Shown here: positions 25,011 through 32,233 of the stretch, in pieces
Position numbering within the stretch: position 1 is the stretch's first letter
Layout: every line of letters begins with the position of its first letter
Assembly (NCBI GenBank): GCA_029975965.1
Contig: JARKOV010000092.1
Location: 1 to 32,233 of the forward strand
Source of the DNA: Anaerolinea sp.
GTDB lineage: Bacteria; Chloroflexota; Anaerolineae; Anaerolineales; Anaerolineaceae
Direction of reading: 5' to 3'
Length of the DNA: 32,233 bases
Program-made: the position numbers and the translations under genes
The notes under the pieces: model-generated
What the model was told of the DNA's origin: nothing
The model's database searches: none
What the model saw: only the letters and a program-made list of their open reading frames with translations

Positions 25011-25539
25011 GGACTCTGCCCTGCCTCTCGTCATCCAAAGCCTGGCGTTTGCGGCGAAAAAACACCGCCACCAGCGCCGCAAGGGCAGCGATCAATCCCC
25101 TTACATCAATCATCCCATCGACGTGCTCGACCTGCTCTGGCGGGTGGGCGAGGTGCGCGACGCGGAGGTACTGGCGGCAGCCGTGCTGCACGACACCATC
25201 GAAGATACCGGCACGACGCCTGCCGAGATCGAGTCCCTGTTTGGCTGCCGCGTGCGCGATCTCGTCCTGGAGCTCAGCGACGACAAGTCGCTGCCAGACC
25301 CCGTGCGAAAACGCCTCCAAGAAGAACACGCCCCGCAGCTCTCCACCGGCGCCAGGCTGATCAAGCTGGCCGATAAAATCAGTAACGTGCGCGACCTGCA
25401 CTTCCACCCACCGCTGTTCTGGTCGGCCCGCCGCCGCGCGGAATACCGCGCCTGGGCCGCGCGCGTGGTCGACCGTCTGCGCGGGACCAACCCCGCGCTG
25501 GAGGCCGAATTCGACCGCGTGTTTTCGCTGGATGCATGA
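24985..25539 (+). CDS. MESH1-type HD hydrolase (putative ppGpp phosphohydrolase)
   Basis: This 184-residue protein is a stand-alone HD domain of the SpoT/MESH1 type. Metal and catalytic residues are in place: H43 in INHPIDV, H69-D70 with E73-D74 in LHDTIEDT, and D130 in LIKLADKISNV. An early KKHRHQRRKG segment also fits. Enzymes of this family remove the 3'-pyrophosphate of (p)ppGpp, or in animals act on NADPH, and no synthetase domain is attached. It would lower alarmone levels independently of a Rel enzyme elsewhere in the genome. ATG 24985 and ATG 24997 are both possible starts; either overlaps the membrane-protein gene. The length matches the roughly 180 residues of the family. Confidence 0.88.
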   Translation: MEPTMPTGEDSALPLVIQSLAFAAKKHRHQRRKGSDQSPYINHPIDVLDLLWRVGEVRDAEVLAAAVLHDTIEDTGTTPAEIESLFGCRVRDLVLELSDDKSLPDPVRKRLQEEHAPQLSTGARLIKLADKISNVRDLHFHPPLFWSARRRAEYRAWAARVVDRLRGTNPALEAEFDRVFSLDA

Positions 25540-25570
25540 TCTTCCCCGTCCCCTGTCAGTAGCGATCCGT

Positions 25571-25576
25571 TATAAT
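25571..25576 (+). promoter_or_regulatory. -10 box upstream of larE
   Basis: A perfect TATAAT, 74 nt upstream of the ATG. The -35 region is poor. The predicted leader of about 65 nt carries a hairpin, GATCCCTC (25603-25610) with GAGGGATC (25618-25625), and ends in an AGGAG ribosome-binding site. Confidence 0.5.
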
Positions 25577-25649
25577 TAGAGCGCGACTATCTAAATTGTC
25601 CCGATCCCTCTCCTGCGGAGGGATCATCGACCCTTACAGGAGCTGATCC

Positions 25650-26465
25650 ATGTCTGTAGACCCCTTAGAGGTATTGCACGACCTGATCCAGGAAATGGGC
25701 AGCGCGATTGTCGCCTTTTCCGGCGGAATCGATTCGACGCTGGTCGCCAAGGCCGCTTATGACGCCCTCGGCGAGCGCGCTGTCGCGGTCACCGCTGTGT
25801 CGGCCAGCCTGGCGGAAAGCGAGCGCCTCGAGACCATCGCGCTTGCCCGCCACATCGGCATCCGCCATGTGTTGATCGAAAGCCACGAGACCGAAGACGA
25901 GCGCTACCAGGAGAACACCCCCCAACGCTGTTACTGGTGCAAACACGAGCTGGGCGACCTGCTCAGCGCATACGCCCGCCAACACGGCTTTGCTTACATC
26001 CTGGATGGCAGCAACCTGGATGACACCCACGACGTGCGCCCGGGGCGCAAGGCGATGAAAGAATCTGGTTTCCGCTCGCCGCTGATCGAAGCCGGGATGA
26101 GCAAAATCGACGTGCGCCAGGCCGCCCGCCGGCTGGGCCTGCCCAACTGGGACAAGCCCGCTATGGCTTGCCTGGCCTCGCGCATCCCCTATTTCACCCG
26201 GGTCACCCGCCAGAACCTCAGCCAGGTCGAGCGAGCCGAGGCTTTCCTGCGCTCACTCGGCATCCGGCAGGTTCGCGTCCGGCACCACGGTAGCCTGGCT
26301 CACATTGAGGTCGACCCGCAAGAGATCGCCGCCGTCGTCGCTCATCGCGAAGCCATCGCCGCACAGCTCAAGCAATTCGGCTTCACCCACACCGCCCTCG
26401 ACCTGGTCGGTTACCGCCAGGGCAGCCTGAACGAAACATTGAGACACGCAGAGAGCAAAGCTTAA
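25650..26465 (+). CDS. larE: LarE family sulfur transferase (nickel-pincer cofactor synthesis)
   Basis: This 271-residue protein has the PP-loop SGGIDST (24-30), which binds ATP, and the LarE pattern of cysteines: C94 and C97 in CYWCK and C174 in MACLASRIP. LarE adds sulfur to pyridinium-3,5-biscarboxylic acid mononucleotide, a precursor of the nickel-pincer nucleotide of lactate racemase. Sacrificial LarE proteins donate their own single Cys. Proteins with three Cys, like the Thermotoga type, hold an iron-sulfur cluster instead; this one has the three-Cys pattern. larB, larC and larA are not in the window. AGGAG lies 7 nt before the ATG. Older annotations call such proteins ExsB- or GMP-synthase-like. 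Confidence 0.9.
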   Translation: MSVDPLEVLHDLIQEMGSAIVAFSGGIDSTLVAKAAYDALGERAVAVTAVSASLAESERLETIALARHIGIRHVLIESHETEDERYQENTPQRCYWCKHELGDLLSAYARQHGFAYILDGSNLDDTHDVRPGRKAMKESGFRSPLIEAGMSKIDVRQAARRLGLPNWDKPAMACLASRIPYFTRVTRQNLSQVERAEAFLRSLGIRQVRVRHHGSLAHIEVDPQEIAAVVAHREAIAAQLKQFGFTHTALDLVGYRQGSLNETLRHAESKA

Positions 26466-26797
26466 CTCAAGTTGCTACCCCCACAGGTTGGCGTTGTGCT
26501 GAGGGCTGCTTTGCGCCCGAAGCACACTTGCGCGGGTGTCTCGTCTTTGAATAAAAAGCTGCTCATTCTGCCCAGAACGAGATTCCCCCTCGCCCGTGCC
26601 CACAAGGGCAGGTGTTGGCAGTTCCGCAAAGCCTCCGGTGGCTGAGAAGCACGTGACAAGAGCTTCCGTTGCTTAAGCCTTACACCAATCCACCGGATGC
26701 ATCCAGGCGAGACGCACTCACCCAACCGGACGGCAATGAAAGCGGGGTATAATTTTGGCAACCGTCCTGCTGTTATCAACCTCGAAAGGATACGAGC
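26466..26797. other. 332-bp gap between larE and folD, no gene recognised
   Basis: The reading frame covering this gap on the minus strand extends antisense into folD and is not accepted as a gene. The left 240 bp has a base composition and pseudo-coding look unlike the flanking genes, with small hairpins such as TGCCC/GGGCA around an ACAA loop. The last 50 bp holds the folD promoter (-10 TATAAT) and leader. It could be a decayed gene or an interspersed repeat; neither can be shown from one copy. Confidence 0.5.
26748..26753 (+). promoter_or_regulatory. -10 box upstream of folD
   Basis: A perfect TATAAT in GGGGTATAATTTTGG, 44 nt before the ATG. No clear -35 is seen. The leader contains GAAAGGA ahead of the start codon. 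Confidence 0.5.
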
Positions 26798-27676
26798 ATG
26801 CCCGCACAGATCCTGGATGGCGCCGCCGCCGCTGAAAAAATCCGCACACAGGTCGCCGAAGAGGTCGCCCGCCGCACCGCCGAAGGCAAACCTGCCCCCG
26901 GCCTGGCCACCGTCCTGGTCGGCGAGAATCCCGCCTCGCAGGTGTACGTGCGCTCCAAGCACCGCGCCTGCCAGCAGGTCGGCATCCAATCCTTCGCCTG
27001 CGAGCTGCCCGAAAGCGCCTCACAGCAAGAGGTGGAAGCCCTCGTCGCCGGTCTCAACGCCGACCCCAAGGTGAACGGCATCCTCGTCCAGTTACCCCTG
27101 CCCTCCGGGCTGGATGAAGAGCGCGTGCTCTCGGCGGTGTCGCTCGAGAAAGATGTCGACGGGTTTCACCCGGTCAACATCGGTCGCCTGGCGCAGAAAG
27201 GGCGTGAGCCGCTCTTTGTGCCGTGCACCCCATCCGGCTGCATGGTGTTGATCGAGTCGGTCATGCCCAATTTGAACGGAGCCAACGCGGTGGTGCTCGG
27301 TCGCTCGAACATCGTCGGCATGCCAGTCGCGCTGCTGCTGGTGCGCGCCAACGCCACGGTGACCATCTGCCACTCGCGCACCCGCGACTTGAAAGAGGTG
27401 TGCCGCTCCGCCGATGTGCTGGTGGCGGCAGTCGGTCGGGCCGAGATGGTGCGCGGCGATTGGATCAAGCCGGGGGCAGTGGTGGTCGATGTGGGCATCA
27501 ACCGCGTCGAAGACAGCACCCGCCCTAAAGGCTACCGCCTGGTCGGCGATGTGGCTTTCGAGGAGGCCGCCCAGGTGGCCGGCTGGATCACCCCCGTTCC
27601 GGGCGGCGTCGGCCCCATGACGATTGCCATGCTGCTGCAGAACACCCTGCGCGCCGCGCGCCTGGCTGGAGGTTGA
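26798..27676 (+). CDS. folD: bifunctional methylene-THF dehydrogenase / methenyl-THF cyclohydrolase
   Basis: This 292-residue protein is full length for FolD. Visible signatures: YVRSKHRACQQVG with the catalytic Lys (about K53), VQLPLPSGLD, the PCTPSGCMVLIE block, GRSNIVGMPVALLL for NADP binding (the usual Lys in 'GKP' is Met), and the C-terminal PVPGGVGPMT. The enzyme interconverts 5,10-methylene-THF, 5,10-methenyl-THF and 10-formyl-THF in the cytoplasm, supplying one-carbon units to purine and thymidylate synthesis. AAGGA precedes the ATG by 7 nt. It stands just upstream of a purine-salvage operon, which has its own promoter. Confidence 0.96.
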   Translation: MPAQILDGAAAAEKIRTQVAEEVARRTAEGKPAPGLATVLVGENPASQVYVRSKHRACQQVGIQSFACELPESASQQEVEALVAGLNADPKVNGILVQLPLPSGLDEERVLSAVSLEKDVDGFHPVNIGRLAQKGREPLFVPCTPSGCMVLIESVMPNLNGANAVVLGRSNIVGMPVALLLVRANATVTICHSRTRDLKEVCRSADVLVAAVGRAEMVRGDWIKPGAVVVDVGINRVEDSTRPKGYRLVGDVAFEEAAQVAGWITPVPGGVGPMTIAMLLQNTLRAARLAGG

Positions 27677-27710
27677 CCTTGCCTGCCGGGTCATCGCTCC
27701 GCAGGGTGAT

Positions 27711-27742
27711 GACAATTGTCTTGTTGTCTGACAATTGACAAT
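27711..27742 (+). promoter_or_regulatory. cluster of TTGTC/GACAA half-sites (probable GntR operator)
   Basis: Five half-sites lie in 32 bp: GACAA 27711-27715, TTGTC 27716-27720, TTGTC 27724-27728, GACAA 27730-27734 and GACAA 27737-27741. They form the palindrome GACAATTGTC and the perfect inverted repeat TTGTC-T-GACAA. A further GTCTGACAA lies at 27782-27790. The cluster overlaps the -35 box at 27735-27740. GntR-family operators commonly have a GT...AC core, and a HutC-type regulator is encoded in the same operon, so repression is likely. Confidence 0.6.
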
Positions 27743-27763
27743 TCCCAGGAATATCGGTAAACT
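27735..27763 (+). promoter_or_regulatory. promoter of the purine deaminase operon
   Basis: A perfect TTGACA (27735-27740), a 17-nt spacer and TAAACT (27758-27763) give a sigma-70-like promoter with a start near 27770. The 34-nt leader holds the extra GTCTGACAA half-site pair at 27782-27790. Confidence 0.65.
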
Positions 27764-27803
27764 GAAGGCACACGTCTGGTAGTCTGACAACTTCCTGGAA
27801 ACG

Positions 27804-29186
27804 ATGCCCACCCTTCTGGTAAAAAACGCCACCCTTTTGGTGACCATGGACAACGCGCGCCGCGAGATCGCCGGTGGTGGTTTCTTCGCGCGCGACGGCT
27901 TCATCGAGCAGGTCGGTCCGACGCCCGGCCTGCCCGCGACAGCCGATGAAGTGATCGACCTGAGCGGTTGCATCGCCTTCCCCGGCCTGGTCAACACCCA
28001 CCATCATTTTTACCAGACCCTCACCCGCGCTGTGCCCGCCGCGCAAGACGCCAACCTGTTCAACTGGCTGAAGACGCTCTACCCCATTTGGGCGCGCATG
28101 ACCGCCGAGGATATCTTCATCTCCACCCAGACCGCGCTGGCTGAGCTGGCGCTCTCGGGCTGCACCACCGCCTCCGATCACCTGTATCTCTTCCCCAACG
28201 GCTCTCGCCTGGACGACGAAATCGCCGCGGCGCGCGAAGTCGGCCTGCGCTTGCACGCTTCGCGCGGCTCGATGAGCCTTGGCGAGAGCCAGGGCGGGCT
28301 GCCCCCCGACAGCGTGGTTGACGACGAAGAGAGCATCCTGGCCGATTCGCAGCGCCTGATCCAGCAGTATCACGACCCGCGGCCGGGCTCGCTGCTCCAG
28401 ATCGTCCTCGCCCCCTGCTCGCCCTTCAGCGTCACCGGCGACCTGATGCGCCAAAGCGCCGCCCTGGCGCGGGAATACGGCGTGCACCTGCACACCCACC
28501 TCGCCGAGACCCAGGACGAGGAGGCCTTCTGCGAGCAGAGATTCGGTCACCGCCCGGTGGGGTACATGCAGTCGCTGGATTGGGTCGGCCAGGACGTCTG
28601 GTTTGCCCACGCGGTGTACGCCAACCCGGCGGAGGTGCAGGTGTTCGCCCGCACCGGCTGCGGCGTGGCGCATTGCCCAAGCTCGAATATGCGCCTTGCC
28701 TCGGGAATCGCTCCGGTCAGGCAGTACCTGAGCGCCGGCGTCAAGGTGGGACTGGGCGTGGACGGCTCGGCCTCCAACGACGGCTCGCACCTGCTGGCCG
28801 AAGCCCGCCAGGCCATGCTGCTGCAGCGCCTGGGGGCTGCGCTGGAGGGCGCGTCCCTCTCCGGGCAGGGCGCCCCGGCCCTGCTCACCGCTCGCCAGGC
28901 GCTCGAGCTGGCCACCCGCGGCGGGGCGGCTGTGCTCGGCCGGCCCGACCTCGGCGCGCTGGAGCCGGGCAAATGCGCCGACTTCGCCGCCATCCGCCTC
29001 GACCGCCTGGCCTACGCCGGCGGCCTGCACGACCCCGTAGCCGCGCTGGTTTTCTGCGCCCCGCAGCAGGTCGATTGGTTGGTGGTGGGAGGGCGAACCG
29101 TGGTCGAAGACGGCCAGCTACTCACCCTGGATCTGCCCCGATTGGTCGAGCGACACAATCACGCCGCCCTGCGCCTCATCGAATAA
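27804..29186 (+). CDS. 8-oxoguanine deaminase-like amidohydrolase
   Basis: This 460-residue protein belongs to the metal-dependent amidohydrolase superfamily (AtzA/TrzN branch). Metal ligands: H66 and H68 in NTHHHF, H230/H232 region in HLHTHLAET with E235, H269 in FAHAVY and D320 in GVDGSASNDG. The phrases ASDHLYLFPNG (124-133) and RGSMSLGESQGG (154-165) are typical of bacterial 8-oxoguanine deaminases. They convert 8-oxoguanine to uric acid in the cytoplasm. Related enzymes act on isoguanine, guanine, triazines or other aminoaromatics, so the substrate needs testing. It is the first gene of an operon with adenine deaminase and a GntR regulator, which supports a purine substrate. The Shine-Dalgarno is weak (GGAA). 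Confidence 0.87.
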   Translation: MPTLLVKNATLLVTMDNARREIAGGGFFARDGFIEQVGPTPGLPATADEVIDLSGCIAFPGLVNTHHHFYQTLTRAVPAAQDANLFNWLKTLYPIWARMTAEDIFISTQTALAELALSGCTTASDHLYLFPNGSRLDDEIAAAREVGLRLHASRGSMSLGESQGGLPPDSVVDDEESILADSQRLIQQYHDPRPGSLLQIVLAPCSPFSVTGDLMRQSAALAREYGVHLHTHLAETQDEEAFCEQRFGHRPVGYMQSLDWVGQDVWFAHAVYANPAEVQVFARTGCGVAHCPSSNMRLASGIAPVRQYLSAGVKVGLGVDGSASNDGSHLLAEARQAMLLQRLGAALEGASLSGQGAPALLTARQALELATRGGAAVLGRPDLGALEPGKCADFAAIRLDRLAYAGGLHDPVAALVFCAPQQVDWLVVGGRTVVEDGQLLTLDLPRLVERHNHAALRLIE

Positions 29187-29193
29187 TTTTTCA

Positions 29194-29228
29194 CCGGGTT
29201 CATTCGCCCCCTGCGCGAGTGAACCCGG
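29194..29228 (+). terminator. 14-bp hairpin between the two deaminase genes
   Basis: CCGGGTTCATTCGC (29194-29207) pairs with GCGAGTGAACCCGG (29215-29228), one G-U wobble, loop of 7 nt. It starts 8 nt after the first stop. With only a weak U-rich tail (CACCTTATTC), it may lower read-through or protect the upstream message rather than stop transcription fully. Confidence 0.55.
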
Positions 29229-29258
29229 CACCTTATTCTGCGAATGTAGGAACGACCG

Positions 29259-31040
29259 ATGGACAACTTCCACATCCTGGACACCCGCGAGCTGGCGGAT
29301 TGCGCGATGGGGCGCATTCCAGCCGACCTGCTCATCCGCAATGGAAGCTGGGTGTGCGTCCAGTCCGGTGAGATCGTCCCCAACACGCAGATCGCGGTGA
29401 AATCCGGGCGCATCGCCGCCGTCGGGGCGGACCTCAAGCGCACGGTCGGCCCCGACACGCAGATCATCGACGCCGCCGGGCGGTATCTCGTCCCCGGCCT
29501 GCTCGACGCGCACATGCACGTCGAGTCGGGCATGCTCACGGTGGCCGAATTTGCCCACGCGGTCATCCCGCACGGCACGACCGGCATGTTCATCGATCCG
29601 CACGAGATCGCCAACGTGCTCGGCCTGCGCGGCGTCAAACTGATGGTCGACGAAGCCGCGCTCCAGCCGGTGCACATCTTCGTCCAGGTGCCCTCCTGCG
29701 TCCCGTCTGCCCCAGGGTTGGAAACCAGCGGCGCCCAGCTCGGCGTGGAGGATGTTCAGGAAGCGCTCACCTGGCCGGGCGTGATCGGCCTGGGCGAGAT
29801 GATGAACTACCCGGGGGTGGCATCCAGCGACGCGACCGTGCACGCCAAGCTCGAAGCCACCCGTCGCGCAGGTAAGGTAATCGGAGGGCATTACCCTGCC
29901 CTCGACCTCAACCTGGGATTCGCCGGGTATGTCGCGGGCGGGCCGATGGACGACCACGAAGGCACTCGCCTCGAAGACGCCGTTACCCGTGTCCGCCAGG
30001 GGATGCGCGCCATGCTGCGCCTCGGCTCAGCCTGGCACGACGTCGCGGAACAGGTGCGCGCGATCACCGAGCTCAAGCTCGACTCGCGCAACTTCTTGCT
30101 CTGCACCGACGATTCGCACTCCGCCACCTTGATCGGCGAAGGTCACATGGACCGCGCCGTGCGCCACGCGATCAGCCAGGGCCTGCCGCCGGTCACCGCC
30201 ATCCAGATGGCCACGATCAACACCGCCGAGCATTTTGGCGTCAGCCGCCAGATCGGGCAAATCGCTCCGGGGCGTTTCGCCGACGTGCTCATCCTCTCCA
30301 GCCTGGCCCAGTTCAACCCGGAGGTCGTCATCGCGCGCGGTCAGGTGGTGGCCGAGTACGGCCGGCTGCTGGTCGAAACGCCCTCCATCCATTACCCAAA
30401 GTGGGCGCTGAACTCGGTGCACCTGCCCCGCCCATTGACCGCCGAGGATTTTCGTCTGGCGGCCGGCGGCGGGCGGCACACCGCCAACGTGATCGGGGTG
30501 ATCGAGAACCAGGCGCCCACCCGCCACGTCCGCTCGGCGGTGCGCGCGGCGGCGGGCGAGATTCGCGCGGATATGACCCGCGACCTGGCCAAGGTGGCCG
30601 TCGTAGAGCGTCACCGCGGGACAGGCGCCGTCCAGGTGGGCCTGGTGCATGGCTTTGGCTTCACCGAGCCGTGCGGGTTGGCCTCCACGGTGGCGCACGA
30701 CAGCCATCAGATGATCGTGCTCGGCACCGACGAGAAGGACATGGCTCGCGCAGCCAACCGCCTGGCGCAAACCGGCGGCGGGCAGGTGGTGGTGCGGCGC
30801 GGAGAGATCATCGGTGAAGTCAACCTGCCGATCGCCGGCCTGATTTCCAACGAGCCCGCCGAGTTGGTGGCGCGCAAAGCCGAGACGGTGCTGGCCGGTT
30901 TCCGCGCCTGCGGCTGCAAGCTCAACAACCCCAACATGCAAATGAGCCTGCTGGCGCTGGTCGTGATCCCTGAGCTGCGCATATCGGACCAGGGCCTGGT
31001 CGATGTCCGCCAGTTCCGGGTGATCGACGTGCTCGAATAA
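29259..31040 (+). CDS. ade: adenine deaminase
   Basis: This 593-residue protein matches the bacterial adenine deaminase family in length and in motifs. These are the amidohydrolase start [15 protein letters not shown] (77-91, H85 and H87 as metal ligands), [11 protein letters not shown] (112-122), [11 protein letters not shown], and the C-terminal domain with GLVHGFGF and the [10 protein letters not shown] block. It converts adenine to hypoxanthine plus ammonia in the cytoplasm, for salvage or as a first step in using purine as nitrogen. TAGGA lies 10 nt before the ATG. It is co-directional with the 8-oxoguanine deaminase-like gene (72 nt gap with a hairpin) and is followed at 17 nt by a GntR regulator. 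Confidence 0.95.
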   Translation: MDNFHILDTRELADCAMGRIPADLLIRNGSWVCVQSGEIVPNTQIAVKSGRIAAVGADLKRTVGPDTQIIDAAGRYLVPGLLDAHMHVESGMLTVAEFAHAVIPHGTTGMFIDPHEIANVLGLRGVKLMVDEAALQPVHIFVQVPSCVPSAPGLETSGAQLGVEDVQEALTWPGVIGLGEMMNYPGVASSDATVHAKLEATRRAGKVIGGHYPALDLNLGFAGYVAGGPMDDHEGTRLEDAVTRVRQGMRAMLRLGSAWHDVAEQVRAITELKLDSRNFLLCTDDSHSATLIGEGHMDRAVRHAISQGLPPVTAIQMATINTAEHFGVSRQIGQIAPGRFADVLILSSLAQFNPEVVIARGQVVAEYGRLLVETPSIHYPKWALNSVHLPRPLTAEDFRLAAGGGRHTANVIGVIENQAPTRHVRSAVRAAAGEIRADMTRDLAKVAVVERHRGTGAVQVGLVHGFGFTEPCGLASTVAHDSHQMIVLGTDEKDMARAANRLAQTGGGQVVVRRGEIIGEVNLPIAGLISNEPAELVARKAETVLAGFRACGCKLNNPNMQMSLLALVVIPELRISDQGLVDVRQFRVIDVLE

Positions 31041-31057
31041 AACCACGAGGTGATGAA

Positions 31058-31798
31058 ATGAACCCAACCGAGATCGTGTTGCATCCTTACCAGCGCTTAC
31101 AGACGACGCTTGCCGAATTGATTGCCTCCACGCCGCCGGGTGAGCGGCTGCCCGCCGAGCCCGAGCTGGCGCGCCAGTTGGGCGTCTCGCGCGCCACCCT
31201 GCGCGAGGCGATGCGCTCCTTCGAAGGCCAGGGGCTGATCCGCCGCCGGCAAGGTGTCGGCACCTTCGTCGTCGGTCGCACCCAGGTCATCGAGGCCGGC
31301 CTGGAGGTGCTGGAAAGCATCGAGAGCCTGGCGCGCCGCACCGGCCTGAGCGTCTCGATGGGCGACTTGCAGATCGAGCGGGTTCAGGCCAACGCCGAGC
31401 AGGCCGCGGCTCTCGGCATGGAAGCCGGCACCGCTCTCGTGATGGTCAACCGCGTCATCCGCGCCCAAGAGCGCCCGGTCGCCCACCTGGTGGATTACCT
31501 GCCGGAGGACGTGCTGACCCCCAACGACTTGCAGGAGGGGTTCACCGGCTCGGTGCTCGACCTGTTGCTCAGGCGCGGCAGCCCACCCCTGAACAATTCG
31601 TACACCGAGATCAGCCCGGTCGCTGCGCCGGGCGAATCGGCCCGCGCGTTGCAGATTCAGCGTGGGGATGTGCTGCTCAAGCTCACCGCGCGCTTGTACG
31701 CCACCGATGGGCGCGTGGTCGATTACTCGCACGCCTACTTCTTGCCGGGATACTTCCGTTTTCACGTGGTTCGCCGCATCGGCGGACCAGCGGCTTGA
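31058..31798 (+). CDS. GntR family regulator, HutC-type (HTH plus UTRA domain)
   Basis: This 246-residue protein has an N-terminal winged helix of the GntR family (about 10-75, with [20 protein letters not shown] and GVGTFVV). A C-terminal UTRA ligand-binding domain (about 95-240, ending [16 protein letters not shown]) follows. UTRA domains bind small metabolites; in HutC-type regulators they release DNA when the substrate is present. GAGGTG precedes the ATG by 5 nt. It is the third gene of the purine operon. The best operator candidate in the neighbourhood is the TTGTC/GACAA cluster at the operon promoter, so it probably regulates the deaminases and itself. The ligand, perhaps a purine or its breakdown product, is inferred. 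Confidence 0.92.
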   Translation: MNPTEIVLHPYQRLQTTLAELIASTPPGERLPAEPELARQLGVSRATLREAMRSFEGQGLIRRRQGVGTFVVGRTQVIEAGLEVLESIESLARRTGLSVSMGDLQIERVQANAEQAAALGMEAGTALVMVNRVIRAQERPVAHLVDYLPEDVLTPNDLQEGFTGSVLDLLLRRGSPPLNNSYTEISPVAAPGESARALQIQRGDVLLKLTARLYATDGRVVDYSHAYFLPGYFRFHVVRRIGGPAA

Positions 31799-31881
31799 GT
31801 TGGATGCCCTTTCAAAAGAAACCGGCGGCGCATCGTCCGCCGTTTCCTCAATAACCTGTCGATTTTTAGGAGGATTTCTGT

Positions 31882-32233
31882 ATGCGAAGTTTTGCTGGCC
31901 GTGATATTTTATCGCTCAAAGAATTCGAACGCAACGAGTTCGAACGGGTCTTCGAAGTCGCCCGCGAGCTCGAGCCGATTGCGCGCAGCCGCCAGAACAG
32001 CGACCTGTGCGCCGACAAAACGCTCGTCACCGCTTTTTACCAGCCCAGCACCCGCACTCGCCTGGCGCACGAGGCGGCGATGCACCGTCTTGGCGGGCAT
32101 GTGACCGGTTTCTCCGACGCCAAAATGACCCGCGCCGGCGACTGGTACCAGGAATCGATCAAAGACACGGTCAAAATGCTGGAATTTTACGGCGATGTGA
32201 TCGTCATGCGCCACTTCCAGCAGGGCGCCCCGC
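31882..32233 (+). CDS. aspartate carbamoyltransferase-like protein, N-terminal part
   Basis: The ORF starts at an ATG 8 nt after AGGAGG and runs off the right edge; 117 residues are visible. Family signatures are clear: FYQPSTRTRLAHEAAMHRLGG, with the STRT carbamoyl-phosphate-binding motif (about 55-58). GFSD, KDT and DVIVMRHFQQGA also align with E. coli PyrB. The '80s loop' between GFSD and DT is unusual: the Ser and the KKGE stretch that carry active-site residues in E. coli ATCase are replaced by AKMTRAGDWYQESIK. It may be a normal biosynthetic ATCase with a divergent loop or a paralogue with another acceptor, as in the catabolic carbamoyltransferases found with purine genes. It lies 83 nt after the GntR gene on the same strand. 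Confidence 0.82.
   Translation, partial: MRSFAGRDILSLKEFERNEFERVFEVARELEPIARSRQNSDLCADKTLVTAFYQPSTRTRLAHEAAMHRLGGHVTGFSDAKMTRAGDWYQESIKDTVKMLEFYGDVIVMRHFQQGAP

Noticed and set aside
26462..26989. Minus-strand ORF of 175 codons spanning the larE-folD gap
   Set aside because: Half of it is antisense to folD, it has no ribosome-binding site and no family resemblance.
27588..29030. 480-codon minus-strand ORF opposite the 8-oxoguanine deaminase-like gene
   Set aside because: The plus strand has all amidohydrolase metal ligands; the minus frame has no recognisable domain.

Overview
The window looks like part of a chromosome from a GC-rich Chloroflexota bacterium, most likely of the Anaerolineae type. 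I base this on gene content: several long PAS/GAF/HD-GYP sensor proteins, a DUF5317 membrane protein, a quinate-5-dehydrogenase-like protein, a LysW-like zinc ribbon, an M23 peptidase with tandem SH3b domains, and no LPS or outer-membrane genes. No phage, integrase, transposase, CRISPR or rRNA genes are visible. The taxonomic call is an inference.

Layout. A partial tRNA-Phe lies at the left edge on the minus strand. It is followed by a REP/MITE-like intergenic repeat and a membrane-bound PAS-PAS-GAF-HD-GYP protein (425-3322, minus). A plus-strand group follows (3770-6209): a quinate-5-dehydrogenase-like protein, a MobA-like nucleotidyltransferase and a PAP2 phosphatase, interrupted and flanked by heptanucleotide tandem repeats. 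Next is a compact plus-strand cluster (6378-8696) of a 44-residue membrane peptide, a DUF5317 protein, a 97-residue protein resembling NHLP leader peptides, and a GAF-HD-GYP protein; its upstream region carries 12-nt direct repeats. A GT-C-like membrane protein (8932-10977) meets a convergent CoiA-like/LysW-like pair (10992-12232) and a 1369-residue soluble GAF/PAS/HD-GYP protein (12305-16414). A dCMP deaminase (16560-16979) converges on a secreted beta-propeller protein (17060-19114).

The RNase P RNA (19272-19638, minus) is followed by a second copy of its own 3' end. Upstream of it on the same strand lie an M23/SH3b protein (19661-21748) and DnaK (21969-23834). The plus strand then carries a polytopic membrane protein overlapping a MESH1-type ppGpp hydrolase, LarE, FolD, and a purine-related operon: 8-oxoguanine deaminase, adenine deaminase, a HutC-type GntR regulator, and the start of an aspartate-carbamoyltransferase-like protein that runs off the right edge.

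How they fit together. Three HD-GYP proteins suggest dense cyclic-di-nucleotide signalling, and the MESH1 protein adds alarmone turnover. The purine operon has a good promoter whose -35 box is overlapped by TTGTC/GACAA half-sites, plausibly the operator of the operon's own GntR protein. The most promising undescribed items are the NHLP-like/DUF5317/HD-GYP cluster, the duplicated RNase P RNA 3' end, the heptamer arrays, and the carbamoyltransferase with a divergent active-site loop.
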